NCBI GenBank assembly: GCA_013214025.1
Contig: JABSRN010000067.1
Coordinates: 1-64,000 of the forward strand
Direction: 5' to 3'
Source: Polyangiaceae bacterium
GTDB taxonomy: Bacteria > Myxococcota_A > Polyangia > Polyangiales > Polyangiaceae
Length of the DNA stretch: 64,000 bases
This document shows, piece by piece, positions 28,859-36,711 of this stretch. Below the pieces are notes generated by a model that was given only the letters and a program-made list of their open reading frames with translations, was not told where the DNA came from and made no database searches. Every line of letters begins with the position of its first letter. Positions within the stretch are counted from its first letter, which is position 1. A program made the translations under genes and the position numbers.

Positions 28859-29196
28859 GGCAAGGCACGAACTTCTGGCCCTCCAGCCAGGGTTCCTGCC
28901 GAGATTTTCGCACAGCGGCCCATCAGAGTCCCCCCCTCCGGGCCGCTGTGTTTTTTTTCGCACAGCCATTCGACGAATCCCCCCCTCCGCTGAATGGCTG
29001 TGTTTTTTTCTCTCACGGCGACCCGGCCCCCCCCTTTGGGTCGCCGTGAACCTCTTCTCACAGTCGCTGAACCTTCCCCCCCCTCGGTGAAGCGACTGTG
29101 TTTTTTTATCACGGCGGCCTGAATACCCCCCCCATGAGGGTCGCTGTGACCTTTTCCCGAAGCCATCTGGACCCCCAGATGGCTTTGTCTTTTTTG
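28859..29196 (+). ncRNA. Tandem C-rich-loop hairpin array, candidate regulatory RNA
   Basis: Six hairpins follow at about 50-base spacing: stems 28911-28921/28940-28950, 28961-28971/28992-29002, 29013-29024/29038-29049, 29059-29068/29091-29100, 29109-29119/29139-29149 and 29160-29170/29175-29185. Stems are 10 to 12 pairs and differ from each other, but runs of 7, 7, 8, 8, 8 and 5 cytosines sit in the loops (in the last, partly in the stem); the first two read CCCCCCCTCC. T runs of 8, 7, 7 and 6 follow hairpins 1, 2, 4 and 6. A small hairpin with loop CCTCCA (28875 to 28890) precedes them. Different stems with retained C-loops indicate conserved structure. The loops could pair with Shine-Dalgarno sequences. 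Related in idea to actinobacterial 6C RNA and to Myxococcus Pxr RNA; identity is not established. Confidence 0.75.
29160..29195 (+). terminator. Final terminator of the hairpin array
   Basis: Stem AAGCCATCTGG / CCAGATGGCTT, loop ACCC, followed after four bases by six T. It is the shortest-looped hairpin of the array and the most likely end point of the full-length transcript. Confidence 0.75.
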
Positions 29197-29380
29197 TCCC
29201 TCCCGCATCGAGAAACTATGAAAACCACCCTACCAAAGCGGCGACTTGGCCTCGGGTTTCAGCATGCCAGTGCAGTCTCCGTTGGCCGTTTCAGCTCTGA
29301 AGCAAGCTCCCGGCGAAGGACCGACCGCCTTGTCCTCGGGCAGCCTCATTCGTTAGGATCAGCCCGATCGGCCACGATGA

Positions 29381-30151
29381 ATGAGCAATGACCCGCAGAT
29401 GGACGACGTCCAGAGACCGAAAGCCAACCGCCAGCGGAATTGCCTGATCGTCACTCCCACCTACAACGAGCGGGAGAACCTACAGCTGTTCCTCCAGGGG
29501 GTGTTCGCTGCTGCGCCCGACGTTCGGGTGATGATCGTCGACGATGCCTCACCCGATGGCACAGGTGAGCTCGCAGACCAGATCGCCCGAGAGGACAAAC
29601 GAGTGTCGGTACTGCACCGCCCGAAGAAACTCGGGCTGGGCACGGCCTACATCGAGGCCTTCCAGCGAGGCCTACTCGACGGCTTCGATTACTTCATCGA
29701 AATGGATACCGATCTGTCCCACGACCCCGGCTATCTGCCTGACTTTTTCCGCGCCTTCGAGAGCGGAGCCGACGTCGTTGCCGGTAGCCGGAACATCCCC
29801 GGTGGCAGCGTCGAAGGGTGGGGACCTGCCCGCCATCTATTGAGTCGCGGGGGCTCGATTTATTCACGGTGGATCCTAGGCGTAGACGTGGCGGATCTCA
29901 CCACCGGCTACAAGGGCTTCACCCGCAGCGCCCTCGAGCGGATCGATCTCTTTCAAGTCCGCAGTAACGGATACTCATTCCAAATTGAAATGACCTTCCG
30001 CGCTCTGCAAGCCGGCCTTCGGGTCCTCGAAGTCCCTATAGTCTTCGTCGATCGCCGGGCGGGGCAGAGCAAAATGAATCGCCGCATCTTCGCAGAGGCG
30101 ATCGGCGTGGTCTGGAAACTGCGCTACGCCGCCGCGCGGGGCCAGCTGTAG
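29381..30151 (+). CDS. Polyprenol monophosphomannose synthase (GT2, Dpm1-like)
   Basis: A 256-residue cytoplasmic family 2 glycosyltransferase. It shows CLIVTPTYNERENLQLFL, the nucleotide-sugar motif VDDASPDGTGELAD, the metal-binding FIEMDTDLSHDP, ADVVAGSRNIPGG and a GYSFQIEMTFRA region, all typical of dolichol- or polyprenol-phosphate mannose synthases. No C-terminal membrane domain is present, as in bacterial Ppm1 catalytic domains. It would make polyprenyl-phosphate-mannose (or a related sugar) from a GDP-sugar. This donor is what the GT-C enzymes on either side would use. The sugar is inferred from family only. Confidence 0.88.
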   Translation: MSNDPQMDDVQRPKANRQRNCLIVTPTYNERENLQLFLQGVFAAAPDVRVMIVDDASPDGTGELADQIAREDKRVSVLHRPKKLGLGTAYIEAFQRGLLDGFDYFIEMDTDLSHDPGYLPDFFRAFESGADVVAGSRNIPGGSVEGWGPARHLLSRGGSIYSRWILGVDVADLTTGYKGFTRSALERIDLFQVRSNGYSFQIEMTFRALQAGLRVLEVPIVFVDRRAGQSKMNRRIFAEAIGVVWKLRYAAARGQL

Positions 30152-30191
30152 CTTTCCATTTCTGGGTCTGGTCCGTCTTCAGCACGAAGTC

Positions 30192-30227
30192 CTCCGGACG
30201 CGGCGTGACGCCGACCAAGCTCCGGAG
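30192..30227. other. Nested hairpin between convergent genes
   Basis: An outer stem CTCCGGA/TCCGGAG encloses an inner stem GGCGT-G-ACGCC. There is no T run, but the place, between the convergent ends at 30151 and 30238, fits a bidirectional termination or RNA-stabilising structure. Confidence 0.4.
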
Positions 30228-30237
30228 AGGCGCACGC

Positions 30238-32073
30238 TCAACGTGGGATACGTCGCACGTAGACTTCGAAGTCCTCGATCTCACTGTCCAGCCGATACTC
30301 CCGCATCAACATCGTGTTGAGCTCAGGGAAAGTCGCCAGAGCCTGACGGGAATCCAGCTTGTCGCCCGTGACGTATTGAAAACGGTCTCCACGCTGGACG
30401 ATGATCGACTCCGGTAGTTCGCGCCGCAGATCCGTCATCAGCTCCCGACGAGCCCGTTGGCGAGCCTCTTCCCAGACGACTCTCTGAGGGACGTCGTAAA
30501 TGTATCGCGAGACCGGCAAGCGATCACTCAGCCAGTAAATCAGTGGCTCGAAACCCCAAACGAATATCGCGTCGGTCGCCGCTGTGATCTCGCGCACACG
30601 GGCGGCCACCTGCCTGTCTGCGCTCAAGCGGTAGTCGGCGACGTAATACAGCTTCTTGTCCAAGCCTTCTCTTGTATCAATGTCACCGAGCTGAAGAGTG
30701 AACAGCATGCGATAGCCACATCGAGCCCAGAAGCCGTGAGGCACGTCCCGAACCCCGTTTTGCATCACGCTCAACGCGCCCCAGAGAGCAACAAAAGCCA
30801 GCGACCCTGTGAGACGGCGACGGAGCAGCGCGATGCTCGGACACCAGATGGCGTGTAGTTTGTCCAGGCCGACGCCAGCAACAAAAGCCAACAAAATCAG
30901 TGTCGCGCCATAGTGGTATTGAAAGAACTTCGCCTGCAGTGCGATGCCAGCGACATGCATGAACACCACACCCAGAAACAGGTTCACGCCTTCTCGCTCA
31001 GCGCTATGCCGTTGGGGCAACGCGAAGGCCAAGACACAGCCTAGGGGCAACCACCACGAAAAGTGGGCCAGGGCCTCTTTGAAGCCGTAATAAAACATCC
31101 AAATCGGCGAGCCGTGCCAACCCAGTCGCGTGTAGCCCGGTGTGAACTCGAACAGCGTCCAGGCAAGATCGGGCCACGCGCCGCGAGCCACGAACCAGGC
31201 GGTACACAAGAGTATCGGCAGCAAGCTCGCGACTCCGATGATCACAATCGGCAGCAAGGACTGGAGCCCGGATGCCCCAGCCACACGCCGGCGCCCCGCG
31301 ATGTGCGCGGCACACACGACAGCACCACCGCCTAGCGGCGGTTTCAACAAGAAGGCCAAACCAAAGAGCGCACCGATGGCGATCCACGACAAGTAGTTGG
31401 AGCGCAACGACGCCTGATCGATAGCTCGCTCAAGACCGGGAGGGATGGAAGACCGGCGCTGTTCCGATCCGGCGTCTTCGATGCCCAAGCTCGAGCGTTC
31501 AGTGACGCCCTCCGCGGCAGGCTTTCGCTCGCGGGCCACCAGATACAGTGCAACCAAAGTGAGGGGGCCACCGAAACTCTCGGGTTGCCCGCTGTGCCAA
31601 AATTCGAACTTGGCGTGCAGCAACGCCCCCAGTGCGCCGGCGATCATGCCCGCCTGAACACGCCCCGTGTAGATGGTTGAGATGCCTCTGAGCGCGAACA
31701 CCCCAGCCAGCAAGAAGCCAACTTCGAAGATCCGTATGCTCGACATAGCTTTGCCGAACAGGGCTTGTGCCGCCGCGAACAAAACGAAAATGCCGGGGGT
31801 TTTGAAATCCCAGGCGTCCCGATACGGCATGTCTCCGGCGAGCATGCGGTCCGCGACCAGCGCGTAGATCGACTGATCCCGGCCGTAGGAGAAGAGCAGG
31901 ATCTGCCAGCAAGAGAAGACGACCACTGCCCAGGTCAGCACCGACAGCAATCGCGTGGGCTCCAACAGGCGCCACAAGGCCTGAACCCATGGCGAGGCCT
32001 CCGCCGCCAGGCTCGACGACGAGAGCGGTGGACGATTCGCAGAAAGAGGCGGACGCGAGGCCGGAGTGCCCAT
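30238..32073 (-). CDS. GT-C type membrane glycosyltransferase-like protein
   Basis: A 611-residue protein with about ten membrane segments. The first periplasmic loop carries FSYGRDQSIYALVADRMLAG and MPYRDAWDFKTPGIFVLF, a pattern common in GT39/ArnT-like enzymes in which an Asp in this loop is catalytic. The last 110 residues are soluble and contain a WGFEPLIYWLSDRLPVSRYI segment frequent in this group. The N-terminal 30 residues are Pro/Ser rich. Convergent with the polyprenol-P-mannose synthase; likely an envelope glycan or protein glycosylation enzyme. Substrate unknown. Confidence 0.72.
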   Translation of the reverse strand: MGTPASRPPLSANRPPLSSSSLAAEASPWVQALWRLLEPTRLLSVLTWAVVVFSCWQILLFSYGRDQSIYALVADRMLAGDMPYRDAWDFKTPGIFVLFAAAQALFGKAMSSIRIFEVGFLLAGVFALRGISTIYTGRVQAGMIAGALGALLHAKFEFWHSGQPESFGGPLTLVALYLVARERKPAAEGVTERSSLGIEDAGSEQRRSSIPPGLERAIDQASLRSNYLSWIAIGALFGLAFLLKPPLGGGAVVCAAHIAGRRRVAGASGLQSLLPIVIIGVASLLPILLCTAWFVARGAWPDLAWTLFEFTPGYTRLGWHGSPIWMFYYGFKEALAHFSWWLPLGCVLAFALPQRHSAEREGVNLFLGVVFMHVAGIALQAKFFQYHYGATLILLAFVAGVGLDKLHAIWCPSIALLRRRLTGSLAFVALWGALSVMQNGVRDVPHGFWARCGYRMLFTLQLGDIDTREGLDKKLYYVADYRLSADRQVAARVREITAATDAIFVWGFEPLIYWLSDRLPVSRYIYDVPQRVVWEEARQRARRELMTDLRRELPESIIVQRGDRFQYVTGDKLDSRQALATFPELNTMLMREYRLDSEIEDFEVYVRRIPR

Positions 32074-32144
32074 GAACGCACGCTATCATGCGGGGCTGCG
32101 ACTAGCCCTACCGAGCACAGCGCACCTCAGCCGGGCGAAGCTCC

Positions 32145-32172
32145 TTGACCCGCATGACAAACCCCTGATATT
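32145..32172 (+). promoter_or_regulatory. Candidate sigma-70 promoter of tRNA-Arg
   Basis: TTGACC, 16 bases, then GATATT, placed 12 bases before the mature tRNA end. The -35 box is close to consensus; the -10 box matches at four of six positions. Confidence 0.45.
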
Positions 32173-32184
32173 CCGCCAGATATC

Positions 32185-32258
32185 GCGCCCCTAGCTCAGC
32201 TGGATAGAGCATCGGACTTCGAATCCGAGGGTCGAAGGTTCGAATCCTTCGGGGCGCA
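32185..32258 (+). tRNA. tRNA-Arg (anticodon TCG)
   Basis: A complete 74-base cloverleaf: acceptor GCGCCCC/GGGGCGC, D stem GCTC/GAGC, anticodon stem TCGGA/TCCGA with loop CTTCGAA (anticodon TCG at 32219 to 32221), T stem GAAGG/CCTTC with loop TTCGAAT, discriminator A. No CCA is encoded. It reads CGN arginine codons. Confidence 0.96.
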
Positions 32259-32363
32259 CTAAGCCGCACACACGACGAACAGGCATACGCCGGGAGCTAG
32301 CACGGTGCCGGGGCTAACCGAGGCTCCAGGCCACGTTGCGCCCAACGAACACGACCACTCGCA

Positions 32364-32516
32364 CTAGTTCAAGGCGGCCATGATATCGTCGTTCATCGAG
32401 GGCCACGCAGTGTGCACGGCCTCATCGTGGACGGACCAGCCACGAAACTTCGTGTAACTGGCCGTTATCAAATACACGTGACCGTGGGCACTTGGCTCTA
32501 GGTACTGTCGCGCCAT
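32364..32516 (-). CDS. Possible small protein, 50 residues
   Basis: An ATG-started frame just after the lipoprotein gene at 32524, overlapping nothing. The product (MARQYLEPSAHGHVYLITAS...) has no recognised motif and no signal or membrane segment. There is no clear ribosome site. The same frame is open upstream into the lipoprotein gene, so it could also be a displaced end of that gene after a frameshift. Low confidence. Confidence 0.25.
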   Translation of the reverse strand: MARQYLEPSAHGHVYLITASYTKFRGWSVHDEAVHTAWPSMNDDIMAALN

Positions 32517-32523
32517 GGGGGTC

Positions 32524-33300
32524 TTACGCTTGGGCAGCCGTATGCCGTTCCGAGGATTCCCAGAGATGCAGTGCAAAGCGCGTCCCGTCCTTGTCGTAAG
32601 TGATCTGTAGTGCATCGGAAGCGGGCGTCTTGCGATTGCTCAGGATAACCCGCGGGGTGGAATCCATCTGCGCTGTCCAATCGCCGTTGGGCAGGATGGC
32701 CGCGATTTGATCGAAGAACCGGTGCTGGCTCGGTAGCGTTCCCGGCAATACTTCGAAGGCGACCAGATTGGACTTCAGACTTTGCTTTGCGTGTCCGCTT
32801 TCCGGCGCGGAGAAGTCCACACCGCCCACACACTGCACGGTGAATTTCTGGGGCGTGGTCAACGCGAAGTGCTCGAAGAGATCGAGCTCGAGTACTACCG
32901 CGGTACGGCCGGGCGCTACGGTCAAGGGATGCGCGCCAGACTGACGGCTCGAATCCCGCATGTACGGCACAGTCCGTCCGGCGGAGTTGCGTAGACGAAT
33001 CACAGCGGAGATGTCCTCCAACCCGCTGGCGTCCAGCTCCAACGGCGCGGTGCCCAGGTTGCGCACTTCCACGCGAATCACCATGAGCTGACCCACCGAG
33101 AATGCGTCGCCCACGGGCGCAATGCGCATCTGAGCGCCGCCAACGGTTTCACCCCAGTGCGGGTCCGGTACTGGCACAGGCTTCGATGGCTGACTCGAAG
33201 TGGCAGGAGCTGCCGGCGTCTTGACGTTAGGGCTGTAGGTATGGGGCCCGCACGCGAGCGATGCGATGCCCAGGATGAAACAGAGAGGCGAGTACTTCAT
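32524..33300 (-). CDS. Hypothetical lipoprotein
   Basis: A 258-residue exported protein. Signal peptide MKYSPLCFILGIASLACGP with lipobox SLAC, then a Pro/Thr/Ser linker and a beta-sandwich domain (FSVGQLMVIRVEVRNLGTAPLEL, VAPGRTAVVLELDLFEHFAL) like those of domains that carry a protein on the cell surface. The C-terminal 60 residues (HRFFDQIAAILPNGDWTAQM) are less typical. Function unknown. It is divergent from the Asp/Cys repeat protein, with 267 bases between that contain no recognised site. Confidence 0.65.
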   Translation of the reverse strand: MKYSPLCFILGIASLACGPHTYSPNVKTPAAPATSSQPSKPVPVPDPHWGETVGGAQMRIAPVGDAFSVGQLMVIRVEVRNLGTAPLELDASGLEDISAVIRLRNSAGRTVPYMRDSSRQSGAHPLTVAPGRTAVVLELDLFEHFALTTPQKFTVQCVGGVDFSAPESGHAKQSLKSNLVAFEVLPGTLPSQHRFFDQIAAILPNGDWTAQMDSTPRVILSNRKTPASDALQITYDKDGTRFALHLWESSERHTAAQA

Positions 33301-33567
33301 ATTGGGACAGCCGACGGAATTCGCCGGTCCCCCAATGTACGTGGGCCTTCGTTACAATCTCCCCTGGAGGGCTCAGGCGCGAACGATCGCGCGACACGAT
33401 TGCCGTGGCCGCGATATCTCTCCGCTCCAACACAAGCCAAAATCGCGACGCCTATTGTCCCCACGCACAATATACGTCGCGGAACACTGATTTAGTGGCT
33501 AAAACGTCGCTTGCTCGGGGTGTTTCCAAAGTCTCCCACGCCACCAGAGGGCGCTACACTGAGAGCG

Positions 33568-34494
33568 GTGGCAACGGGGCGGAAGCAACTCAGGACAACC
33601 AGCCATGTTTGGATCCGGACCGCGCTGCGGGGCGCGCTGTGTAGACTCTGGCTGACAGCAATCGCCGGCGTCAGTCAATCCTGCACGCCAGATCCCACCG
33701 CCGACGAACAGGTGGACTGGTTATCTGGCAGGCTCGACAGCGGAATCGTCACACGATTGCCCGGTGATGGCAGCTCCAATCCGATCCCGGGCGCGGAAAT
33801 CTGCAACGACCGCACGGACAACGACGGCGACGGACGAACGGACTGCGACGATTCCGAATGCTGGTACGATCCTGCATGCACGGGACCCGAAATATGTGAC
33901 GACTACGTGGACAACAATGGAGACGGCCTCACTGACTGCGCCGATCCCAGCTGTTGCCGGGAGCGAGGTCCCCTCTGCATCGACTACATGGACAACGACG
34001 ATGACCGCCTCGTCGACTGCCATGACCCAGACTGTGTACTGGCCGACAATTGCCGCGAGACCGGGGCCGGGTGCGACGACGGACTGGACAATGACGGCGA
34101 TGGGCTAACCGACTGCGACGACCCAGAATGTTGCCATGAAGGCGGCGACGCCTGCGCAGACACCATCGACAATGACGGTGACGGCCTGGTCGACTGCGAC
34201 GACCCAGACTGTAGCTCAGCCCCCCGTTGCGTCGAGACAGGCCCGGAGTGTCGAGATGGCTTCGACAATGACCTCGACGGACTGATCGACTGTGACGACT
34301 CGGACTGTAAATGGCTGTGCACGGAGAGTCTCGACTGCGACGATGGCGTCGACAACGACTCGGATCGCCTCACCGATTGCGACGCTGACCCCAACTGTTT
34401 TGAGTACTCTTGCGACAACCAGACCGACGACGACAACGACCAACTCACAGACTGCGATGACCCTGACTGCAGCGGCGTCGCCCCGTGTCCTTGA
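33568..34494 (+). CDS. Secreted Asp/Cys-rich calcium-type repeat protein
   Basis: About 308 residues. The GTG start gives a positively charged N-terminus and a hydrophobic stretch ending GVSQSC, so a lipoprotein signal is likely; a TTG at 33511 is a longer option. From about residue 75 the chain is eight repeats of about 25 to 35 residues with the core CxDxxDNDxDGLxDCxDPxC, for example DNDGDGLTDCDDPECC and DNDGDGLVDCDDPDC. The DxDxDG pattern is that of calcium-binding loops, and each repeat has paired cysteines. Such proteins are frequent in myxobacterial envelopes. A structural or adhesive surface role is inferred. Confidence 0.75.
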   Translation: MATGRKQLRTTSHVWIRTALRGALCRLWLTAIAGVSQSCTPDPTADEQVDWLSGRLDSGIVTRLPGDGSSNPIPGAEICNDRTDNDGDGRTDCDDSECWYDPACTGPEICDDYVDNNGDGLTDCADPSCCRERGPLCIDYMDNDDDRLVDCHDPDCVLADNCRETGAGCDDGLDNDGDGLTDCDDPECCHEGGDACADTIDNDGDGLVDCDDPDCSSAPRCVETGPECRDGFDNDLDGLIDCDDSDCKWLCTESLDCDDGVDNDSDRLTDCDADPNCFEYSCDNQTDDDNDQLTDCDDPDCSGVAPCP

Positions 34495-34553
34495 GCGCGT
34501 GTGCTGGAGCGCGGTGTGCGCGAGCGCGTGTGCTGGAACGGCGCGGCCAGTCC

Positions 34554-35546
34554 CTAGCAGAGCGGAGCGATTTCCGTCGGGCAGCCGAAGACCACGGCAA
34601 TCTGCCCTGAGTTGTCGGACTGAATCGATTCGCAGGTGGAGGGACAGGCCATCAAAGCCGTCGGCGCATCGGCAGAATCATAGAACCAACCGCCGCCAGC
34701 CTCTTCACAGCGAGAATCATCCGGTACATTGAATAGTCGGATGACCTCGCCGGAATCGTCCGTGAACTCGACGTTGACTTCGCTCACTTCAAAGTCACCG
34801 TCTTCGGAACCCGAGGGGATGCCCCACTGACACGGCACAGCGACCCCGGTATCGATGACTCCGCGCGCGAGCTCATCAAATATTTCTGACCAATCCAACA
34901 ACGGCACACCGAGATCTGCCGTCACACCGCCGCTATTGATAGCCAGGTTGAAGTACACATCTCCGGCGCCCGAGCAGTTGTAGCCGTACATGCCACCCAC
35001 GCGCTCCGGAAGGCAGAAAATTCCGGCGAGACGCCACTCATCCACATAGTACGTATCCGCCCAAGCGCGGAAGGATTGCGCCGGCAAGCCTGATTCGTCA
35101 TCGGATACCACAACGAAGAACTTGTCGGCATTCGGCCGAAGAATTGAACGCCAATCGTATCGGGTCGCGATGAAGGCATCGAGAGAATTTCGGCTACTCA
35201 CCGGGTATTCCACACAAGTGATCTCTTGACAGACTTCAGGAAAATACGTCTGCACGTCTTCAGTGACGAGGGCGATGCGCACGTCGATACCGGCGCGAAT
35301 GATGGACGAGAAAAACTCACGCATTCGGCTGCGCACAGCTTCGATTTCTTCGTTCATGCTACCGGAATCATCGAGCGTCCAAATCACGTCAGCGGTGCCC
35401 TCGAAGCGAGGCTCGCCCGCACTAGCAAAGCTCGCGCACTCCCCAGGTTGCGACGTCAGGCTAGCGTCATTCGAGAACATTCGACCGCCGCCGGCAGCGG
35501 TCCTAGAGCCGTCGGAGCCCGAGTCAGCTCGGGGTTCCGTCGCCAT
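34554..35546 (-). CDS. von Willebrand A-type lipoprotein, apparent 5' frameshift
   Basis: This frame encodes 330 residues with a vWA domain: ADVIWTLDDSGSMNEEIEAV holds the MIDAS metal motif DxSxS, followed by FFSSIIRAGIDVRIALVTED and FFVVVSDDESGL. Cysteines are many, as expected outside the cytoplasm. The N-terminus of this frame (MATEPRADSGSDGS) has no signal peptide. A perfect lipoprotein leader exists in the next frame immediately upstream and overlapping (35524 to 35631). Removing one base from the GGGG at 35531 to 35534 would join the two. It is therefore either a pseudogene, a sequencing error or a programmed shift. Function probably surface adhesion. Confidence 0.7.
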   Translation of the reverse strand: MATEPRADSGSDGSRTAAGGGRMFSNDASLTSQPGECASFASAGEPRFEGTADVIWTLDDSGSMNEEIEAVRSRMREFFSSIIRAGIDVRIALVTEDVQTYFPEVCQEITCVEYPVSSRNSLDAFIATRYDWRSILRPNADKFFVVVSDDESGLPAQSFRAWADTYYVDEWRLAGIFCLPERVGGMYGYNCSGAGDVYFNLAINSGGVTADLGVPLLDWSEIFDELARGVIDTGVAVPCQWGIPSGSEDGDFEVSEVNVEFTDDSGEVIRLFNVPDDSRCEEAGGGWFYDSADAPTALMACPSTCESIQSDNSGQIAVVFGCPTEIAPLC

Positions 35547-35631
35547 CGTCCAAACCGGTGTCTTCGGAGCAGGATCCGAGGTAACATGCCACCACTACAG
35601 CGAAGGATGCGACAGAGGAACGCCGAACCAT
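35524..35631 (-). other. Detached lipoprotein leader of the vWA gene
   Basis: ATG-started frame of 35 residues, MVRRSSVASFAVVVACYLGS followed by CSEDTGLDDGDGTPS and a stop. It has a positive start, a hydrophobic core and a lipobox LGSC, and so is a textbook lipoprotein signal. The vWA frame continues in the +1 frame from the same place, at a run of four C on the coding strand. Confidence 0.7.
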
Positions 35632-35745
35632 CGATCGCCAGCTTACTCCGAGCCGCCGTCGCTGGCCACTCCAGCGACTCCCAACCTCCATGCCCGGGGA
35701 GAAACCCGAGCGCGTGGGCTCCGAGAATCCAGTAGCTTACGGCAC

Positions 35746-36342
35746 CTATCTAGGGTCTGGCAGGACGCTGTCGGTCGCCAGGGTCTTGGCGAAAAGGCTT
35801 TCGGTCATGCGGATCCACGGATGCACCCGCTGCTCGCTCGGGGACGCCGACGCCGTGCTGCGTTGCGCAGCTCGACCGTTGGAATACTCGTAGTCGATCC
35901 GGGTACCCATGATGTGGTCGAACCAGGGCTGGGTTACACACCAGTTCGCATCTTGGTTGCGGCCCATGTGATGATCGTAGTGGTGCTTCATATGCTTCCG
36001 ACACCAGTCCGCATCGGCGTGTGACTTTTGGTGTTTGTACAAATAATTGAGTGAGGAGTACCAAACAGTCGCCGTGAACCACGGCGCCACGGAGAACAGC
36101 GGTACATGCAAGGCCATCAACCCCAGAATACTGAGCGTCTCTTTCTTCGGACCATTCCACGTGAAGAAGGGCTCGTCGTACTGGCCGTCGCAAAAATCGT
36201 TCTGTCGCGAGTTCTTGTGATGCTCACCCCAATGAAAATTCCAGATGCTCGACTTCTTTTTGCCGACGCCATGCAAAATATTCTTGTGGATCCACCATTC
36301 GGCGGCGTTGGAGTAGAGCAATCCGAGGGGAATGCCTATCAT
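35746..36342 (-). CDS. Fatty acid hydroxylase/sterol desaturase-like protein
   Basis: A 198-residue protein with clusters of histidines arranged as in di-iron membrane hydroxylases: EWWIHKNILHG, WGEHHKNSRQ, HKSHADADWCRKHMKHHYDHHMG. One or two hydrophobic stretches (LSILGLMALHVPLFSVAPWF) lie between the first two and the last group. This matches the fatty acid hydroxylase superfamily, which uses oxygen and an electron donor to hydroxylate or desaturate lipids. It is short compared with usual members (about 250 or more), so the substrate range cannot be told. The next gene upstream is 370 bases away. Confidence 0.75.
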   Translation of the reverse strand: MIGIPLGLLYSNAAEWWIHKNILHGVGKKKSSIWNFHWGEHHKNSRQNDFCDGQYDEPFFTWNGPKKETLSILGLMALHVPLFSVAPWFTATVWYSSLNYLYKHQKSHADADWCRKHMKHHYDHHMGRNQDANWCVTQPWFDHIMGTRIDYEYSNGRAAQRSTASASPSEQRVHPWIRMTESLFAKTLATDSVLPDPR

Positions 36343-36711
36343 CAGAACCTCCCAATCATTCTTGGTGTGAGAGCGCCCAGTCGCTACCCATTAAGTCTGC
36401 ACCCCGCGATCGAGTCTCGCCAGCCGCTCGCCCCGCCCGCGCCCGGCCGAAAGCCGTAGAATCGCGAGGGCGTCGCGACTTATCTAACTCCTACGGAGGT
36501 TCTGCTGTCACCGCTCGGAACGCACCACACCAGATTACGGTGAGTTCTAGGCCTCCAAGGACAATTCCATGACGCTCGGCTGCGGGTACGAGGCGGCCCC
36601 ACATGACCGATTTAGTTCGGCTGCGAAGTTGTAGAAATCGTCACAGCGGCGGTGGCGGCACCGGCGATGGGTGACTGCCCCCACACCGGCGCGCACCGGC
36701 AGAGCCGCTGC
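36343..36711. other. Intergenic region without recognised feature
   Basis: 369 bases between the hydroxylase start and the end of the acyl-CoA synthetase, both on the minus strand. A CTCCTACGGAGG inverted repeat lies near 36487; otherwise no coding frame, RNA or clear promoter was seen. Confidence 0.5.

Noticed and set aside
28911-29196. The regular hairpin array as a CRISPR array or REP-type repeat
   Set aside because: The period is regular, but the repeated part is a C run in loops, not an identical repeat; the stems differ, and there are no equal direct repeats with unique spacers and no cas genes.
28755-29391. Long open frames running through the hairpin array on both strands
   Set aside because: Their products are Pro/Gly and Arg rich from the C and T runs and lack any domain or ribosome site; the hairpin structure explains the sequence better.
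32364-32615. Frameshifted end of the 32524 lipoprotein
   Set aside because: The lipoprotein has its own stop, and the alternative frame shows no recognisable continuation; kept only as a low-confidence small gene.
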